From Acidobacteriota bacterium (GTDB lineage: Bacteria > Acidobacteriota > Blastocatellia > Pyrinomonadales > Pyrinomonadaceae): 25,438 nucleotides of DNA. The stretch covers positions 1 through 25,438 of the forward strand of contig CAUJFK010000113.1 of NCBI GenBank assembly GCA_963169175.1. The letters are read 5' to 3'. Under the pieces are notes generated by a model, which had not been told where the DNA came from, did no database searches, and was given only the letters and a program-made list of their open reading frames with translations. Position 1 is the stretch's first letter. Each line of letters opens with the position of its first letter. Both the position numbers and the translations under genes were made by a program. Below are positions 1 through 7,603 of this stretch, one piece after another.

Positions 1-120
1 GGTATCTGGAAATCAAAAAAAGAACTCGTCGCCCAACTCATGCAATATGTAAAAACTTATAACAACAAAAGAGCCAAACCCTTTAAGTGGACTTATACAG
101 GCGAACCACTTACTATATGA
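1..120 (+). CDS. IS630-family transposase, C-terminal fragment
   Basis: Frame 1 is open from the first base of the window and ends at TGA 118-120, giving 39 residues. The tail contains YVKTYNN followed by AKPFKWTYTGEPL. A short helix, then a KPF-W-T motif, then the stop is the usual C-terminus of IS630/Tc1-type DDE transposases. Only this tail is visible; the catalytic domain lies left of the window, so completeness cannot be judged. The fragment is more AT-rich than the genes after it, as expected for an insertion sequence. The next gene begins about 20 bases further on without its own N-terminus, which suggests the element sits inside that gene. Confidence 0.75.
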   Translation, partial: GIWKSKKELVAQLMQYVKTYNNKRAKPFKWTYTGEPLTI

Positions 121-140
121 ACTTAGCAATCGTTACACTA
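1..140 (+). mobile_element. Right end of an IS630-type insertion sequence
   Basis: The element includes the transposase tail and about 20 bases after its stop. IS630 elements insert at TA dinucleotides. A TA at 139-140 is the most plausible junction, because from there the reading frame of the interrupted propeller protein (R-Q-V-V-P) continues uninterrupted. TA at 134-135 is an alternative. The terminal inverted repeat cannot be verified because the left end is outside the window, so the boundary is an inference. Confidence 0.5.
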
Positions 141-148
141 GACAGGTC

Positions 149-1609
149 GTGCCGTCGGCCAACGTCGGGGGGTTGGGTTTTTCGCCCGACGGCAATTATC
201 TCTACTACTCCCTGTGGGATAACGGCTTGAGCAATACACTTTATGTGGCCCCGGTGCTTGGCGGTTCGCCCCGCAAGCTGTTCTCTGGTTTTTACGGAAA
301 CGTCGCATTCTCGCCCGACGGCAAGCAGGTCGCCTACGATAGTATTGAAGGCGATACCGAGTGGCTGACCATCTGCAACATTGACGGCAGCGGGCAGCGC
401 AAACTCGTCAGTCGGACCGGCAACGAATTTTTCGTCATCTCATTCAGGGTAATTTCATGGTCGCCGGACGGCAAGACGCTCGCGGTGCCGATAGGCACGG
501 CCGTCCCAGAGGCGATGCAGGTCGCCGCCGTTTCTGTAGAGACCGGAGAGGTCGTCCCCTTCTCCCGCGAATTTAAGTTCTTGGCGAATGTCGAATGGCT
601 GCCGGACGGCAAGAGCGTACTCGTGCTCGCGAGTGACGGCGCGAGGAGCCAGGCCCGCATATGGCAAATATCGTATCCTTCGGGCGAAGCAAAGCGATTG
701 AGCAATGAGCTCACCACGTTTGACTCGTTCACGATCACTCGAGACGGAAGCACGCTGGCCGCGATCCAGACGGATAGGAACGCGAATTTATGGGTGGCAC
801 GGGGCGGTGATTCCGCGCGGGCTACGCAGATCAACTCCGGCAGCGACATTGATGATGGGGCCGTATGGACGCCCGACGGCAAGATCGTTTTTTCTCGGCT
901 TACGGGAAATAGCCGGGACCTGTATATGATGGATGCGTCCGGCGGTGAACTTAGACAGATGACGGCCGACGCCGGCTCTAATTCCGCTCCTGAGGTGTCG
1001 CCTGATGGGCGGTATATTGTTTTCGTTTCAAACCGGACCGGCACAGGGTCGCTCTGGCGAATGAATATCGACGGAAGCGATCCCGTTCAGTTGACCTCCA
1101 GGCGGGATAGCAGTCCGAGTTTCTCGCCTGATGGCAGAGAGGTTTATTTCACGAATTTCAACAACAACTCCAGGACTTTTAAGGTCGGCATCGACGGCGG
1201 CGAGCCGGTTCCTGTTTCCGAAGCTGATAAACCTTTTGAATCTATCTCTCTCTCCCCCGACGGTAAGTTTATTGTCGGCAGATACGGTAAGGATCCAAAA
1301 CGGCCGGACACGCTGGCCGTCCTCCCATCCACGGGTGGAGCACCTGTCAAAGAGTTCGAGCTGCCTTTAGGTATCATCGGCGGGACCGGCTGGCTGCCGG
1401 ATAGCCGGTCGTTCGTTTACGCAGTCGTTGGGGCAGATAAAGCTGTCAACCTTTTCTCGCAGCCTCTCAATGGCGGCCCCGCAAAACAAATCACGAATTT
1501 CACGAGCCAACGTATCGAAAGCTTCCGCTACGCTCGCAACGGCGACCTCGTCCTCTCCCGCGGCACCACATCCAGCGACGTAATGCTGATCACCGGCTTT
1601 ATGAAATAG
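149..1609 (+). CDS. PD40/TolB-type beta-propeller protein, 5'-truncated remnant
   Basis: The 486-residue product is almost entirely PD40 (WD40-like) blades. SPDG/PDG-type turns recur about ten times, for example GFSPDGNYLYY near residue 11, AFSPDGKQVAY near 54, EVSPDGRYIVF near 285, SFSPDGREVYF near 327 and SLSPDGKFIVG near 370. The C-terminus (LVLSRGTTSSDVMLI) resembles the tails of acidobacterial Ser/Thr kinases and winged-helix regulators that carry a TolB-like propeller. The first possible start is GTG 149, but it falls inside a blade, no signal peptide or membrane segment precedes it, and the frame stays open back into the IS end. I infer that the N-terminal part, possibly a kinase or DNA-binding domain, was separated by the IS630 insertion and that this is probably a broken gene. 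Which head it carried cannot be told from the window. Confidence 0.75.
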   Translation: MPSANVGGLGFSPDGNYLYYSLWDNGLSNTLYVAPVLGGSPRKLFSGFYGNVAFSPDGKQVAYDSIEGDTEWLTICNIDGSGQRKLVSRTGNEFFVISFRVISWSPDGKTLAVPIGTAVPEAMQVAAVSVETGEVVPFSREFKFLANVEWLPDGKSVLVLASDGARSQARIWQISYPSGEAKRLSNELTTFDSFTITRDGSTLAAIQTDRNANLWVARGGDSARATQINSGSDIDDGAVWTPDGKIVFSRLTGNSRDLYMMDASGGELRQMTADAGSNSAPEVSPDGRYIVFVSNRTGTGSLWRMNIDGSDPVQLTSRRDSSPSFSPDGREVYFTNFNNNSRTFKVGIDGGEPVPVSEADKPFESISLSPDGKFIVGRYGKDPKRPDTLAVLPSTGGAPVKEFELPLGIIGGTGWLPDSRSFVYAVVGADKAVNLFSQPLNGGPAKQITNFTSQRIESFRYARNGDLVLSRGTTSSDVMLITGFMK

Positions 1610-1969
1610 CAGCCGCTGCTCCTCCCGACCAAACGGGCGGCATGGCGGTATTCCTATATTTGGGCCGCGGATCGGAAAGGCGGAGCCTCTCCGCAAATCG
1701 ACGGGCGTAGCCCGAAGAAAATGAATCACCGCCGTCGCCCGAAGAAGGTAGAAGTTGGAATTGGTCAGGCCTACTATTTCTGTTCTTCTCGGCTCCGCCG
1801 CTCTATTTGCGGTGACCGAAGGCAGCCCAGCTGAGGAATGGGATGGACTGATCCAATTCCCACCCTGGTGACAAACGACGTAAAGCCAACAAACTTAAGT
1901 TTGTTGGACACGGATGGGCGGGCGGGTTTGCTGAGAGATTTGTCGGGGGGCTGGTAGAATTTAGTTACG
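1610..1969. other. Intergenic region with small hairpins
   Basis: I see no convincing gene in these 360 bases. Two GC-rich hairpins occur: GCGGAG/CTCCGC at 1680-1694 with loop CCT, and CGGGC/GCCCG around a GTA loop near 1702-1714. The motif CCCGAAGAA occurs twice nearby. This looks like decayed repeat material. The 22-bp palindrome listed separately lies near the right end. Confidence 0.4.
1886..1907. promoter_or_regulatory. Perfect 22-bp palindrome, possible operator
   Basis: The half-site CCAACAAACTT is followed immediately by its exact reverse complement AAGTTTGTTGG, with no spacer. It ends 62 bases before the start of the ThiF-like gene. There is no T-run on either side, so a terminator is unlikely. 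A dimeric regulator site is plausible but not shown. A dispersed palindromic repeat is the alternative. Confidence 0.4.
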
Positions 1970-2989
1970 ATGAACGAACGGTATAGCCGGCAGATACTTT
2001 TTGCTGAGATCGGCAGGGCCGGGCAAGAGCGGTTGTTGGATGCGCGGGTGTTGCTGGTCGGGTGCGGAGCGCTTGGGGCTTCGCATGCGGAGATGCTGGC
2101 GCGGGCCGGGGTTGGGCGGCTGCGGATAGTTGACCGGGATTTTGTGGAGTTTACCAACCTTCAGCGGCAGACGCTGTTCAAGGAATCGGACGCAGCCGAA
2201 AGAATACCAAAAGCGATTGCGGCAAAGCGGCGCATCGCCGAAATAAATTCCGGGGTCGAGGTCGAGGCCGTTGTCGCGGATATCAATAATTCGAACATAG
2301 AATCGCTGATCGAAGGCTGCGACATCGTGCTCGACGGAACTGATAATTTTCAGATCCGCTATCTGGTGAACGATGCGTGCGTCAAGCTCGGCACGACGTG
2401 GATCTACGGTGCGGCTGTTTCAAGCCACGGCACGACGATGACCGTTATTCCCGGCGAAACGCCTTGCCTTCGCTGCATCTTCGACGAAATGCCCGACGCC
2501 GGAAGTTCTCCGACCTGCGACACCGCCGGCGTGATAATGCCGATAATTTCAAGCATTTCGTCCGTCCAGGTTGCCGAAGCGATCAAACTGCTTGTCGGCG
2601 ATCTTGATTCCCTCCACCGCTCGCTTATTCAGATAGATGTTTGGCGGAACGATTGGCGGAAAATAAAACTGGCCGGACCAGATCCGAATTGTATGACGTG
2701 CGGAAAGCAGAGGTTCGAATTCCTCGACGCCGATGCGGTCGAGTTCTCAGCCGTCCTGTGCGGCCGTGACGCCGTCCAGATAGCTCCGCCGAGGCCCGTT
2801 ACGATCGATCTTTCGGGCTTTGCGGCAAAACTTTCCAATATTTCGGGCGTCAAATGGAATGAATATCTTGTGCGGTTTACCGTAAATGGAAATGAGATCA
2901 CACTCTTCGCCGACGGGCGAGCGATCGTGAAGGGAACCGACGATGTTACCGTTGCGAGATCGTTGTATTCAAGATATGTTGGGTCGTGA
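1970..2989 (+). CDS. ThiF/MoeB/HesA-family adenylyltransferase (E1-like)
   Basis: Enzymes of this family adenylate the C-terminal glycine of a ubiquitin-like sulfur carrier (ThiS, MoaD or similar) in thiamine, molybdopterin or cysteine biosynthesis. The 339-residue protein has the nucleotide-binding GCGALG at 31-36, the acidic/arginine cluster DRDFVEFTNLQRQ at 55-67 and LDGTDNFQIRY at 121-131. Zinc-ligand pairs are C166/C169 (CLRC) and C241/C244 (CMTC). C183 in PTCDTAGV is in the position of the family's reactive cysteine. After the core, residues about 275-339 form an extra domain ending FADGRAIVKGTDD...YSRYVG, as in several Bacillus-type ThiF/MoeB proteins. It is not a rhodanese domain. No sulfur-carrier gene or thi/moa operon is adjacent, so thiF and moeB cannot be separated. 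ATG 1970 gives a full-length N-terminus; the Shine-Dalgarno is weak. Confidence 0.88.
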   Translation: MNERYSRQILFAEIGRAGQERLLDARVLLVGCGALGASHAEMLARAGVGRLRIVDRDFVEFTNLQRQTLFKESDAAERIPKAIAAKRRIAEINSGVEVEAVVADINNSNIESLIEGCDIVLDGTDNFQIRYLVNDACVKLGTTWIYGAAVSSHGTTMTVIPGETPCLRCIFDEMPDAGSSPTCDTAGVIMPIISSISSVQVAEAIKLLVGDLDSLHRSLIQIDVWRNDWRKIKLAGPDPNCMTCGKQRFEFLDADAVEFSAVLCGRDAVQIAPPRPVTIDLSGFAAKLSNISGVKWNEYLVRFTVNGNEITLFADGRAIVKGTDDVTVARSLYSRYVGS

Positions 2990-3022
2990 GGCCAACCTTT
3001 AGCTGTCTTTGCGATAACATTG

Positions 3023-3074
3023 TTTTAACACAAAGATCACTAAGTTGAAGACACAAAGGGCACAAAAGTACTTG
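3023..3074. repeat. 52-bp dispersed repeat, copy A
   Basis: This stretch matches 4586-4637 at 47 of 52 positions by hand alignment and in the same orientation. It is built from the sub-motif ACACAAAG, like the common 'CTTTGTGTCTTTGTG' intergenic repeats of many bacteria. It ends at AGTACTTG, and its last base leads directly into the GGAGG Shine-Dalgarno of the next gene, so the ndh leader is partly made of repeat. Confidence 0.75.
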
Positions 3075-3084
3075 GAGGCAAGGT

Positions 3085-4431
3085 ATGGGCAACAAGGCAC
3101 GGGTTGTGATAGTAGGCGGCGGATTTGGCGGTCTTTGGGCGGCCAAGGCGCTGGCGAACAAGGCGGTGGATGTTACGCTGGTCGACCGCAAGAATCATCA
3201 TGTTTTCCAACCGCTTCTTTATCAGGTTGCGACTGCGGTGCTGTCGCCCGGCGAGATCGCAACGCCGATCAGGCGAATTCTCCATTATGCAAAAAACATT
3301 GAGGTCATCCTCGGCGAAGTAACTGGTTTCGATACGGACCGGAAGACAGTTCGGCTTGATAACGGAGCGGAGCTAACGTTTGATTATCTTATCGTCGCCG
3401 CTGGGGCCCGGCATGCTTACTTTGGCCACGACGAATGGGAAGTTTCAGCCCCGGGACTGAAAACGATAGAGGATGCGGTTGAGATCCGCCGCCGTGTGCT
3501 GCTCGCCTTCGAACTTGCGGAACGCCAGGCATATCTACGCGGCAAGACCGAAGATCTGAACTTTGTAGTTGTCGGCGGGGGGCCGACGGGCGTGGAACTT
3601 GCCGGTGCAATAGCAGACATCGCCCGCCAGGCAATGGCAAAAGATTTCAAGGCGATCGACACGCGAAAAGCCCGCGTAACACTGTTTGAAGGCTCTGACC
3701 GTGTACTCGGCACTTTTGCCAAAGAACTTTCCGAAAGCGCCAAGTCGCAGCTCGAAGATCTGGGTGTAGAAGTGCGTCTCGACAGTTTCGTCAGCGACGT
3801 CAAACCCGGCAAGGTCAAGGTCGGCGATGAATGGATCGATTGCGATGTTGTCGTCTGGGCAACGGGTGTCGCCGCATCGCCGATCGGCCGGCAGCTTGGT
3901 GTCGAAACCGATAAGGCAGGACGTATTTTTGTTCAACCTGACCTGACGATACCCGGCCACGCGAACATTTTCGTGATCGGCGACATGGCATCGATCAAGC
4001 AGGAAAGCGGCGAGCCTGTCCCGGGCGTCAGCCCGGCCGCGATGCAAATGGGGACCGCGACGGCAAAGAATATTCTTGCCGATATCGACGGCCGCGAAAG
4101 GAACATTTTTCGCTATGTTGACAAAGGTACAATGGCAACTATCGGCCGCAGCAAGGCGATAGCCCAGGTTTTCGGCCTAAAGCTGAAAGGTTGGATCGCA
4201 TGGATGTTCTGGCTGTTCCTGCACATATTTTTCCTTATCGGATTTCGCAATCGATTTATCGTTCTTGCCGAATGGTTCTGGGCATACCTTACCCGCGAGC
4301 GTAGTGCACGTTTGATAACCGGCGACGCCGATGAACTTCGAAATGCCCTGACGTTCATTAGCGGCCCGGAGGCCGCAAAAGTGTTGGATGAAGTTTCGCC
4401 AAAAAAGGCAAATGCGAGGGTCTCAACGTGA
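3085..4431 (+). CDS. ndh: Type II NADH:quinone oxidoreductase (NDH-2), FAD-dependent
   Basis: NDH-2 passes electrons from NADH to the quinone pool without pumping protons, at the inner face of the cytoplasmic membrane. The 448-residue protein has the N-terminal FAD site VIVGGGFGGLWAA at 8-20, QPLLYQVATAVLSPGEIATPIR at about 42-63 (the quinone/FAD-proximal signature of this family), the NADH site VVVGGGPTGVELAG at 161-174, and the FAD-contacting motif ANIFVIGDMA at 293-302. The tail from about 366 to 405 is rich in Trp and Phe (GWIAWMFWLFLHIFFLIGF), matching the amphipathic membrane anchor. Length is normal for the family. ATG 3085 has a strong GGAGG seven bases upstream. The gene sits between repeat copies A and B with no obvious co-transcribed partner except possibly the upstream ThiF-like gene, 95 bases away. 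Confidence 0.93.
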   Translation: MGNKARVVIVGGGFGGLWAAKALANKAVDVTLVDRKNHHVFQPLLYQVATAVLSPGEIATPIRRILHYAKNIEVILGEVTGFDTDRKTVRLDNGAELTFDYLIVAAGARHAYFGHDEWEVSAPGLKTIEDAVEIRRRVLLAFELAERQAYLRGKTEDLNFVVVGGGPTGVELAGAIADIARQAMAKDFKAIDTRKARVTLFEGSDRVLGTFAKELSESAKSQLEDLGVEVRLDSFVSDVKPGKVKVGDEWIDCDVVVWATGVAASPIGRQLGVETDKAGRIFVQPDLTIPGHANIFVIGDMASIKQESGEPVPGVSPAAMQMGTATAKNILADIDGRERNIFRYVDKGTMATIGRSKAIAQVFGLKLKGWIAWMFWLFLHIFFLIGFRNRFIVLAEWFWAYLTRERSARLITGDADELRNALTFISGPEAAKVLDEVSPKKANARVST

Positions 4432-4529
4432 TACCGAGCTCCGGTCTCATTTCGGCCTTTACTCTCGCATTCCAAAACAGGTTGGCTTATATTAGGTTCA
4501 GGCGACGTTTTAAGTAGTTCGTACCGATT

Positions 4530-4637
4530 TCTACTTCTTTGCGCACCTTCGTGTAAACCCTTTGCGGCCTTTGTGTTAACGGTTCTTTTAACACAAAGAT
4601 CGTCAAGGTGAAGACACAAAGGACACAAAAGTACTTG
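4530..4637. repeat. Inverted-repeat element with 52-bp repeat copy B
   Basis: The left arm (4530-4579) consists of TTTGCG/CTTCGTG/CTTTGTG-type units and ends CTTTGTGTTAA (4569-4579). After an 8-base loop the exact complement TTAACACAAAG (4588-4598) opens copy B of the 52-bp repeat (4586-4637). The whole is a long imperfect hairpin filling most of the gap after ndh. It may act as a transcript end, but there is no U-run. It resembles intergenic repeat families known from several phyla rather than a gene. Confidence 0.7.
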
Positions 4638-4693
4638 CGATTCAATTGTCACAGTCCACCGGCTTTGGTATCAACCTCGCCGCTTTTCGCCCA

Positions 4694-6844
4694 ATGATGA
4701 AAACAATAATTTCTTCGGCCCTTGTTCTTCTTATTACCTTTACCTCATTCGCCGCCGAGCCATCTGTTTGGACCGTAAGTTCACGCGAAGATGTGCTAAA
4801 AGGCGAGGCACGAAATGTTTCTATCGACAGCAGCGGCGCAATAACTTTGGCACCGCGACTGACCGAAGTGTATAGGACCGAGCAGCCGTACATCTGGTCG
4901 AGTGCGGTCGATGCGTCTGGCAATATTTACCTCGGAACAGGCGGCGACGGAAAGGTTTTCAAGGTCACTCCTTCGGGCACTGGTTCACTGTTCGCCGATC
5001 TGGCGGAATTGAACGTGACGGCACTTGCCGTTGGCCAAAATGGTGCGATCTTTGCCGCTACATCGCCGGACGGGAAGGTTTACAGAATCGACAACGCGGG
5101 TGCGGCTTCGGTTTACTTTGAACCAAAGGAAAAATATATCTGGTCGCTTGCCGTTATGGCCGACGGAAGCCTGGCGGTAGGGACCGGCGAAGGCGGCAAG
5201 ATCTATCGTGTTCGATCGGCAAACGCGGTACCGGCCGCATCGATCTTTTTTGATTCAAGCGATTCGCACATTATCACCCTTAAAACGGATAAGGCCGGCA
5301 ATCTCTACGCCGGGACTGATTCGAACGGATTAGTGCTGAGGTTCGGGCGTGATGGCAGGCCGTTTGCTCTGCTCGATTCTCCGCTTCGCGAGATACACGC
5401 ATTATCGATCGGCCCGGACGGGTCTGTTTACGTGCTTGCCTTAGGTGAATCTGCGTCATCGGCAACGCCGACGCCAAGCCCGTCGCCTTCACCGCGATCT
5501 AAAATAGTTGCTCCGCCAACAAAGGCCAATCCGGCCGCCCCGCCGCCGCCGCAAAAGAGCCGATACGACCTGACCGGAGCCAAGTCTGCTGTTTATAGAA
5601 TACTGCCGGATGGTGGAACGGATATTCTCTGGTCTTCCGCAACAGTTGCGGGATTTTCGCTATCTGCTCATCAAAGTGGGCGCGGTGTGCTGCTCGGAAC
5701 GTCGGACAAGGGCCGAATCTACGATATATCGAACGACGGCCGCGAATCTTTGGCGCTCCAAACCGATGCCAGCCAGATCTCGACGATCCTGAACTATGGC
5801 TCTGGGCTTTTCGCAACCTCCAGCAATCAGGGCCGGCTGTTCAAGATCGGGCCTGAAACGGTAGCGGAAGGAAGCTACGAATCCTCGATCCTTGATGCCA
5901 AGTCAGTTGCCGCATGGGGCCGAATCTGGTGGCGATCAACAGGCACCGTCCAAATACAGACACGAAGCGGCAACACCGAGGAACCTGAAGAGACCTGGAG
6001 CCCATGGTCGGCTGTGTCCGGCAGCACCGGCGGGCCGATCGCAAGCCCGCGTGCAAAATATCTGCAATGGCGTGTTGTGCTGAAGGCCTCGTCGCCGGCG
6101 GCGGCCTTGAATGAAGTGAGCGTCTCGTATCTGCCGAGGAATATCGGGCCCGAGGTGCTGACACTCCAGATCTTTCCGACCAATCTCGGCCTAATTGCAA
6201 ATCCGGCTGTCCTGGTGGACCCGAATATTGAGATATCCGGCCTCGACCCGCAAATGTTTGGCATTCCGTCGGTGCCCGTTGCCCCGCGCCGTGCATACCA
6301 GCGCGGTGCCCGTGCATTTCAGTGGACTGCCGAAGACCGCAACGGCGACAAACTTGTTTACGACGTGTATTACCGCGAGGTCAATGACACCAGTTTCAAA
6401 CTCCTTCGCGAGAATATTTCTGAGACATTCTTTACGCTCGACGGCCAATCGCTCGCTGATGGGCGTTATGTCGTTCGTGTTGTCGCAAAGGATTCGCCGG
6501 ATAATCCGACCGCGAAATCATTGACCGGTGAACTGATAAGTGAGCCTTTTGACATCGACAATACCCAACCGGCCGTGGCCGCCGGCACTCCGCAAGTAAC
6601 CGGCGAGATCGCGCGGATCAGTTTTACGGCAACGGACAAAGCAAGCCGTCTGTCCCGCGCCGAATACAGCGTAAATGGCGGAGAATGGGTTGCCGTTTAC
6701 GCCGAAGACGGCATCTCGGATTCGTCAGATGAGCGATATATTGTTGAGGTTCCCCTACGCGGCCCAGGGGAATACGTCGTTACACTTCGCGTGTTTGACG
6801 CCAGCGGCAATGCGGGAAATGCGCAGGCAACACTGAAAAGATAG
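4694..6844 (+). CDS. Secreted beta-propeller protein with Fn3-like C-terminal region
   Basis: I do not recognise a named family. From ATG 4694 (or 4697) the protein is about 716 residues and opens with a classic signal peptide (MKTIISSALVLLITFTSFAA), so it is exported. An in-frame TTG at 4646 would put 16 residues before the signal and is less likely. Residues about 50-250 hold repeated propeller blades with G-N-I/L-Y-x-G-T and G-K-V/I-Y/F-x-V patterns (NIYLGTGGDGKVFKV, SLAVGTGEGGKIYRV, NLYAGTDSNGLVLRF), like SMP-30/two-component-regulator propellers. A low-complexity Pro/Ser/Thr linker lies at about 255-290. More blades follow, then an Fn3-like beta-sandwich at about 545-625 (DRNGDKLVYDVYYRE, DGRYVVRVVAKDSPDNP) and a final Ig-like segment. 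No catalytic motif was found. A periplasmic or surface binding or scaffold role is inferred. It is convergent with the toxin-antitoxin pair that follows. Confidence 0.75.
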   Translation: MMKTIISSALVLLITFTSFAAEPSVWTVSSREDVLKGEARNVSIDSSGAITLAPRLTEVYRTEQPYIWSSAVDASGNIYLGTGGDGKVFKVTPSGTGSLFADLAELNVTALAVGQNGAIFAATSPDGKVYRIDNAGAASVYFEPKEKYIWSLAVMADGSLAVGTGEGGKIYRVRSANAVPAASIFFDSSDSHIITLKTDKAGNLYAGTDSNGLVLRFGRDGRPFALLDSPLREIHALSIGPDGSVYVLALGESASSATPTPSPSPSPRSKIVAPPTKANPAAPPPPQKSRYDLTGAKSAVYRILPDGGTDILWSSATVAGFSLSAHQSGRGVLLGTSDKGRIYDISNDGRESLALQTDASQISTILNYGSGLFATSSNQGRLFKIGPETVAEGSYESSILDAKSVAAWGRIWWRSTGTVQIQTRSGNTEEPEETWSPWSAVSGSTGGPIASPRAKYLQWRVVLKASSPAAALNEVSVSYLPRNIGPEVLTLQIFPTNLGLIANPAVLVDPNIEISGLDPQMFGIPSVPVAPRRAYQRGARAFQWTAEDRNGDKLVYDVYYREVNDTSFKLLRENISETFFTLDGQSLADGRYVVRVVAKDSPDNPTAKSLTGELISEPFDIDNTQPAVAAGTPQVTGEIARISFTATDKASRLSRAEYSVNGGEWVAVYAEDGISDSSDERYIVEVPLRGPGEYVVTLRVFDASGNAGNAQATLKR

Positions 6845-6894
6845 CATATTGTTCGGTTCGGGCACCGGCCAATGCGTTGCGAAGCTTGAAGGAT

Positions 6895-7316
6895 CTATGG
6901 GTCTATCAAAAGAGCATTGAACCCGGCCTGGCGAAAATGATCATCGGCTGTAAGAGCGTCGGCAATACCAAGGTCCTCCATCACGAGAAACGAAGTACAG
7001 TCGGTCAGTCCCCATCCTTTGTCTTGACGAGCCATAAAGAGGGCGAAACCGCGATCAAATAAGTCTTGGTCGAACGGTACTACCTCCACTCGCGGACTTC
7101 CGATCAAAAGCTCGATCGTCCTTATTGCAGCAGCCCGAAATTTCACTGACGAAAGTCCGTCGGCAATTTCCACCAAGACAAGGTCGGGTGTTACAAGATT
7201 CGTCCTTCTCCGGTCTATCTGACGCTGACGATCAACCGCACGCCCGTGCCACTGATCATTTACGTTTATGACCGCGTAGATATGGACGTGTCAAGAAAAA
7301 CGAGTGATCGGCTCAA
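6895..7316 (-). pseudogene. PIN-domain (VapC-like) toxin, frameshifted
   Basis: PIN toxins are Mg-dependent ribonucleases. The C-terminal part is clear: VTPDLVLVEIADGLSS, then GFALFMARQDKGWGLTDCTSF and GIADALTADDHF, supplying the E, D and D of the active site. Its frame runs upstream through IYAVINVNDQWHGRA to a stop at about 7288-7290. The expected N-terminus with the first catalytic Asp (VFLDTSI) is present in another frame just upstream and would start at TTG 7316-7314. That TTG overlaps the antitoxin stop as TTGA. Joining the two frames near 7276-7283 restores a normal PIN protein of about 140 residues. So one small indel breaks the gene, or it is a sequencing error. GTG 7176 is the first start in the long frame but would make only the C-terminal two thirds, lacking the first active-site residue. 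Confidence 0.75.
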
Positions 7317-7555
7317 CTCGGCTGATTCTCCAGTTTGCCGTGTGCGTAATAGTCATGACGTTCGGCAAGGTCCGGCGGCCCGTCAATTGAAATTTTGAGG
7401 AGCAGATCAAGCGGATGTTCAGCCGTGTCATCAACGCTTTCAACTCTCGCGTCTGAATAACGAGCTTCTATCTGCTCAACTATCCCAAGCACCTCTTCCT
7501 GAGCACGCAAGGGTAGTCGAACGACTTTCCGATCAATATTTTCAACGACTGTCAT
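7313..7555 (-). CDS. Antitoxin of a PIN-toxin (VapBC-like) pair
   Basis: This 80-residue protein precedes the PIN gene and its TGA overlaps the toxin's putative TTG start, an arrangement typical of translationally coupled toxin-antitoxin pairs. The N-terminal half (VRLPLRAQEEVLGIVEQIEARY) resembles the helical region of DUF2281-like antitoxins. The C-terminal part, IDGPPDLAERHDYYAHGKLE, matches the '(D/G)GPPDW/LS-x-R-x-Y-x-Y-G' tail seen in many VapB-like antitoxins, which binds the toxin active site. No classic AbrB or RHH motif is obvious. With the toxin broken it may be a relic or an orphan antitoxin. Confidence 0.72.
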   Translation of the reverse strand: MTVVENIDRKVVRLPLRAQEEVLGIVEQIEARYSDARVESVDDTAEHPLDLLLKISIDGPPDLAERHDYYAHGKLENQPS

Positions 7556-7603
7556 GGCGATTGAATTTTAGCTCGCTAATACACCGCTCGCAAGAATTTT
7601 CAC

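Noticed and set aside
334..1044. Long minus-strand open frame opposite the propeller gene
   Set aside because: It mirrors the codon bias of the plus-strand PD40 gene, has no recognisable motif, and the plus frame has repeated SPDG blades.
2712..2724. GGTTCGAATTCC, like a tRNA T-arm
   Set aside because: It is inside the ThiF-like coding sequence and no acceptor stem, D-arm or anticodon arm could be folded around it.
4113..4652. Minus-strand frame over the end of ndh and the following repeat
   Set aside because: It reads through the NDH-2 C-terminus and repeat copy B and has no coherent protein features.
6877..7062. 61-codon plus-strand frame after the secreted propeller gene
   Set aside because: It lies opposite the conserved C-terminal PIN motifs, which are convincing on the minus strand.
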